DNA from: Bacteroidales bacterium
GTDB lineage: Bacteria; Bacteroidota; Bacteroidia; Bacteroidales; Bacteroidaceae
Assembly: GCA_004558535.1 (NCBI GenBank)
Contig: SFCP01000101.1
Coordinates: 1 to 7,575 of the forward strand
DNA length: 7,575 nt
Direction: 5' to 3'
The notes beneath the pieces are model-generated. The model worked only from the letters and a program-made list of their open reading frames with translations, made no database searches and had not been told where the DNA came from. Shown here piece after piece: positions 6,806 through 7,575 of this stretch. The position numbers were made by a program, and so were the translations under genes. Each line of letters opens with the position of its first letter. Position 1 is the first letter of the stretch.

Positions 6806-6838
6806 GGTGAAGGGTTGGTGAACAGTTGGTGAAGGGTT
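6806..6838 (+). repeat. Three adjacent 11-bp iteron-like repeats, right arm
   Basis: GGTGAAGGGTT (6806-6816), GGTGAACAGTT (6817-6827) and GGTGAAGGGTT (6828-6838) follow each other without a gap. The first and third are identical. Together with the two inverted copies at 6658-6679 there are five sites facing each other across the central hairpin. Confidence 0.75.
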
Positions 6839-7019
6839 GGGCGGCCCAACCGTTCGCCCGGAATTTGTGGGTATTCAACGTGCTGAATAGCCCGGTGTAT
6901 GTTTCGCACCATTTCTCGGACCATAAAATACGTAAGTGCGCGCGTATGCGCGTGCGCGAGGGATGATTTTCGGTGCGCGATTGTGTGGTGTACGGTGGCG
7001 AGGGTGGGACCTTTGCAGT

Positions 7020-7047
7020 TGTCGGCCACCGCCGATGGCTTCCGACA
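7020..7047. other. Short nested hairpin
   Basis: TGTCGG (7020-7025) pairs with CCGACA (7042-7047), and CCA/TGG can pair inside. An alternative partner is available: GGTGGC at 6994-6999 with GCCACC at 7025-7030. The two foldings exclude each other. No T-run follows, and no gene is adjacent, so I assign no function. Confidence 0.25.
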
Positions 7048-7175
7048 GGACTGAGTATGGATTTTCAGGCAGACATCCCGCGCGGGAGTGATAAAAAGTA
7101 AGTTATTTTACGGAATTTAATACTGCGGCAGCGGACGCGTCATTAACGTATTTAACAATCCTCCGTCTTCGTGCA

Positions 7176-7262
7176 AAACTATGTGCTGGATAGTTTCAAA
7201 TACTCGGGACTTGCTGAAAATTAAGTCCGACCTAATTTGAACTACCTCCTTTCTAAGTTCAA
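7176..7262. ncRNA. Cluster of three perfect hairpins, one with a 16S-tail/SD loop; possible small RNA
   Basis: Three stems follow each other at ~10-base intervals in an AT-richer island: AAACTAT/ATAGTTT (7176-7182 with 7190-7196), GGACTT/AAGTCC (7207-7212 with 7223-7228) and TTGAACT/AGTTCAA (7237-7243 with 7256-7262). The loop of the third reads ACCTCCTTTCTA on the plus strand, the conserved 3' tail of 16S rRNA, and on the minus strand AAAGGAGGT, a perfect Shine-Dalgarno. I see no convincing promoter for either strand: TAGTTTTG on the minus strand at 7174-7181 fits the -7 box, but the nearest TTTG is only 15 bases away. Strand and expression are unknown. Confidence 0.35.
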
Positions 7263-7294
7263 CAATCTCCCGGCTGTTTTCGTCCGTTTTCCCC

Positions 7295-7333
7295 AAAAAA
7301 ATACAGGGAACGGCTGCTCGTCGCGCCGTTCCC
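7295..7333 (-). terminator. Intrinsic terminator downstream of the RluA-family gene
   Basis: GGGAACGGC (7306-7314) and GCCGTTCCC (7325-7333) form a perfect 9-bp stem with a 10-base loop. On the minus strand it is followed, after TGTA, by seven T residues (7295-7301). It lies about 130 bases beyond the stop codon of the pseudouridine synthase gene, so that transcript carries an unusually long 3' tail or this terminates another short RNA. Confidence 0.85.
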
Positions 7334-7408
7334 TATATCGCATACGCAAATTTACGAAATATTTTTGCCTTTTCCAAATGTGAAAATTCGGCATCGGCAA
7401 TTGTTAAA

Positions 7409-7421
7409 TGACAAAATGTCA
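7409..7421. promoter_or_regulatory. TGACA-AAA-TGTCA palindrome in the 3' region of the RluA-family gene
   Basis: Perfect 5-bp arms with a 3-bp spacer look like a dimeric regulator site. TCGGC (7394-7398) and GCCGA (7429-7433) form an outer, slightly off-centre pair. No promoter or start codon that it could control is visible, so a 3'-UTR RNA hairpin is equally possible. Confidence 0.25.
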
Positions 7422-7462
7422 CTTTGTGGCCGACGATTGGTAAACTCGGCGGCGGGACACGG

Positions 7463-7575
7463 TTATTCGAAGAAGCGCCACATGGGCAGGTCGGGGTAGG
7501 GGGCTTCGACGGCGATGGCTTCGTGCGACACGGGGTGCTCGAAGGCGATGCTGCGGGCATGCAGGCAGATGCTGC
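7463..7575 (-). CDS. C-terminal end of an RluA-family RNA pseudouridine synthase (5' part outside window)
   Basis: The last 37 codons read into TAA at 7463-7465 and contain CLHARSIAFEHPVSHE followed by VEAPYPDLPMWRFFE. This is the closing segment of RluA/RluC/RluD-type enzymes, 'LHAxxLxFxHPVxxE...xEAPxP', which converts selected uridines of rRNA or tRNA to pseudouridine. The catalytic Asp and any S4 domain would lie outside the window, so I cannot tell which RNA is modified. The frame is open to the right edge. Confidence 0.8.
   Translation of the reverse strand, partial: SICLHARSIAFEHPVSHEAIAVEAPYPDLPMWRFFE

Larger units (their letters stand above)
6540..6956. repeat. 417-bp fold-back sequence with ~140-bp imperfect inverted arms
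   Basis: The arms 6540-6679 and 6817-6956 are inverted copies that align without any gap about a centre at 6748. By my hand count about 95 of 140 positions match. The inner 35 bases are nearly perfect (6645-6679 against 6817-6851, 32/35), a segment near 6576-6603 against 6893-6920 is also strong (ATGGTGC..., ATACACCG), and the outer GCGC-rich ends agree moderately. Many mismatches are transitions, so a transcript could still pair by G-U. The ~137-bp middle holds further hairpins. No gene is inside. It could be a non-autonomous fold-back or MITE-like element, two inverted copies of a dispersed intergenic repeat, or a structured RNA. Confidence 0.85.
6516..6982. repeat. 9-bp direct repeats TGCGCGATT flanking the fold-back sequence
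   Basis: TGCGCGATT occurs at 6516-6524 and at 6974-6982 in the same direction, 15 and 17 bases outside the detectable ends of the inverted arms. This could be a target-site duplication bounding a 449-bp element (6525-6973). The termini just inside the repeats do not match each other convincingly as inverted ends, and the area is rich in GCGC, so chance is possible. Confidence 0.4.

Noticed and set aside
5805..6821. 338-codon plus-strand frame
   Set aside because: It is antisense to coaX, then crosses the coaX promoter and half of the fold-back sequence; no plausible protein.
6664..7029. 121-codon minus-strand frame (and the 112-codon frame at 6332-6670)
   Set aside because: Both run through the inverted arms, show no family resemblance, and the opposite arm has a stop in the matching frame. 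I could not exclude that they are relics.
7333..7560. 75-codon minus-strand frame
   Set aside because: It overlaps the RluA-family 3' end in another frame and runs through its 3' tail into the terminator stem.

Overview
The window comes from a fairly GC-rich member of the Bacteroidales; Prevotellaceae-like is my best guess. The evidence is the protein families (a SurA/PpiD-type foldase, LptC and type III pantothenate kinase in one cluster, with Mfd next to it), AT-rich start regions without a Shine-Dalgarno sequence, and promoter motifs of the TTTG / TAnnTTTG type used by Bacteroidetes. Every convincing gene is on the minus strand, so genes read from right to left.

Layout from right to left: (1) the 3' end of an RluA-type pseudouridine synthase gene (7463-7575), followed by a strong intrinsic terminator (7295-7333). 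(2) About 1.2 kb without a convincing gene (6230-7462). It holds a cluster of short hairpins, one displaying an exact copy of the 16S rRNA 3' tail; a ~417-bp symmetric fold-back sequence with ~140-bp imperfect arms and 11-bp iteron-like repeats; and a well-formed promoter (6440-6470) pointing at coaX. (3) coaX (5535-6229), whose frame is broken after codon 19 and which seems to lack about 12 codons there. (4) An outer-membrane beta-barrel protein gene (4128-5447). (5) lptC (3393-4058). (6) A 450-bp gap with four copies of a 63-bp GC-rich tandem repeat and a -7 promoter element. (7) A PpiD/SurA-like periplasmic folding factor gene (714-2942) closed by a terminator (640-672). (8) The 5' end of mfd (1-592), which runs off the left edge.

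coaX, the barrel gene and lptC are closely spaced and probably co-transcribed. The barrel protein, the LPS-export lipoprotein LptC and the PpiD-like folding factor are all envelope-biogenesis functions, while coaX (coenzyme A synthesis) is a housekeeping passenger. The most unusual parts are the gene-free 6.5-7.3 kb region, the broken coaX and the minisatellite between lptC and the foldase gene. I saw no transposase, integrase, CRISPR array, tRNA or full rRNA gene.
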